From: Liminaster sp045576355
GTDB taxonomy: Bacteria; Bacteroidota; Bacteroidia; Bacteroidales; UBA3663
Assembly: GCA_045576355.1 (NCBI GenBank)
Contig: JAZNGG010000027.1
Span: forward strand, 1-64,000
Reading direction: 5' to 3'
Length of the DNA: 64,000 nt
Part shown: one piece after another, positions 63,523 through 64,000 of the stretch
Layout of the letters: each line of letters starts with the position of its first letter
Position numbering within the stretch: position 1 is the first letter of the stretch
The notes under the pieces: model-generated
Seen by the model: only the letters and a program-made list of their open reading frames with translations
Databases searched by the model: none
Told to the model about the DNA's origin: nothing
Translations under genes and position numbers: made by a program

Positions 63523-64000
63523 TTACCGCGTACGGAGACGAGGTTTTTTATTGGAGTGCTGGCTATTAAATTTCCTATACAACTTCATATAGAGCGGAAC
63601 ACTCGCATTAATCAGTCGATATTTAGCTCGCTCTTTTGAGGACATCTGCTTATTGATGGACAAAGGATAATAAGGCAATGATGCTATATCACGCGGGAAC
63701 TCAAAAATACCACATCGACAGAGTGTGGAGAGCGACTGAGAAAACAAAAACGAAACGCGATTAATCAAAACATTATAAATAGGTGTACCTGGAGTCGCAT
63801 TTTGATGGGCAAATTCCCATAATCGATCACAAATCAGCAAAAGATCTGTCCCACGCTTAGGATTTAAGGTCTGCATAATTGACCCCTCTCTTTGCACATA
63901 GTTATAAACGATTATCGGTTCGAGGGCAATCCGTTCTGCCAAGAAGTATGCCCGAGGTGTAAATTCCTGATCTTCATGGAAGATTCCGGGCATAAACACC
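63523..64000 (-). CDS. Family 2 glycosyltransferase, C-terminal part only
   Basis: About 159 codons are present; the frame runs out of the window, so the true start and the GT-A catalytic core are missing. GIFHEDQEFTPRAYFLAERI at its beginning is the late acidic motif of capsule-type GT2 enzymes, followed by NYVQREGSIM. The end is basic (NKKPRLRTR). It sits directly upstream of two GT4 genes and continues the polysaccharide cluster beyond the window. Confidence 0.8.
   Translation of the reverse strand, partial: VFMPGIFHEDQEFTPRAYFLAERIALEPIIVYNYVQREGSIMQTLNPKRGTDLLLICDRLWEFAHQNATPGTPIYNVLINRVSFLFSQSLSTLCRCGIFEFPRDIASLPYYPLSINKQMSSKERAKYRLINASVPLYMKLYRKFNSQHSNKKPRLRTR

Noticed and set aside
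1..64000. tRNA or rRNA genes
   Set aside because: No cloverleaf or rRNA-like stretch was recognised in any spacer by eye; a tRNA scan would settle this.

Overview
The window comes from a member of the order Bacteroidales (phylum Bacteroidota). The evidence is paired SusC/SusD outer-membrane genes, lipoproteins with a cysteine after the signal sequence, type IX (Por) style C-terminal sorting tails, and promoters of the Bacteroidota type (TTTG or TTG about 20 nt before TAnnTTTG). I cannot fix the genus from sequence alone.

Left part (1-15 kb, all minus strand): a partial transposase-like gene at the edge, then three secreted proteins. These are a 2458-residue repetitive protein, a 736-residue beta-rich protein, and a 1498-residue protein that joins a PL11-type rhamnogalacturonan lyase to autotransporter-like beta repeats and a sorting tail. 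Stem-loops that look like terminators separate them. Between 15.1 and 15.7 kb is a non-coding island with ten perfectly phased 22-bp repeats inside long imperfect inverted arms.

Glycan-uptake operon (33.0 to 15.8 kb, minus strand): seven tightly spaced genes in the order FAS1 lipoprotein, SusC, SusD, FAS1 lipoprotein, FAS1 lipoprotein, SusC, SusD, ending in a strong terminator. It has two complete TonB-dependent importers and three surface FAS1 proteins, but no enzyme and no regulator. The PL11 lyase beyond the repeat island is the nearest enzyme. A 1-kb spacer upstream holds palindromes, direct repeats and promoters facing both ways.

Core part (34-46 kb): purD, a membrane protein, an unlisted 35-residue membrane peptide with its own terminator, polA, a queuosine-precursor transporter, then on the minus strand hpt, adk, obg and pgeF, and a POT peptide transporter.

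Pectin side-chain part (46-53 kb): a GH28 enzyme (minus) faces a plus-strand operon of aldo/keto reductase, lactonase-type amidohydrolase, zinc alcohol dehydrogenase and GH51 arabinofuranosidase. The three middle enzymes match in family and order of action the L-galactose oxidation route known in Bacteroides vulgatus. L-galactose and arabinose both occur in pectin side chains, so the set fits pectin breakdown.

Right part (53-64 kb): a second island of the 22-bp repeat family, a FISUMP lipoprotein, a rod-shaped structured RNA with an intrinsic terminator (a 6S RNA candidate), a short lipid or polyene-like set (FAD oxidoreductase, FabG-like reductase, LolA-like carrier, thioesterase), an OmpA-family protein, and the end of a polysaccharide cluster with four glycosyltransferases, the last cut by the window edge.
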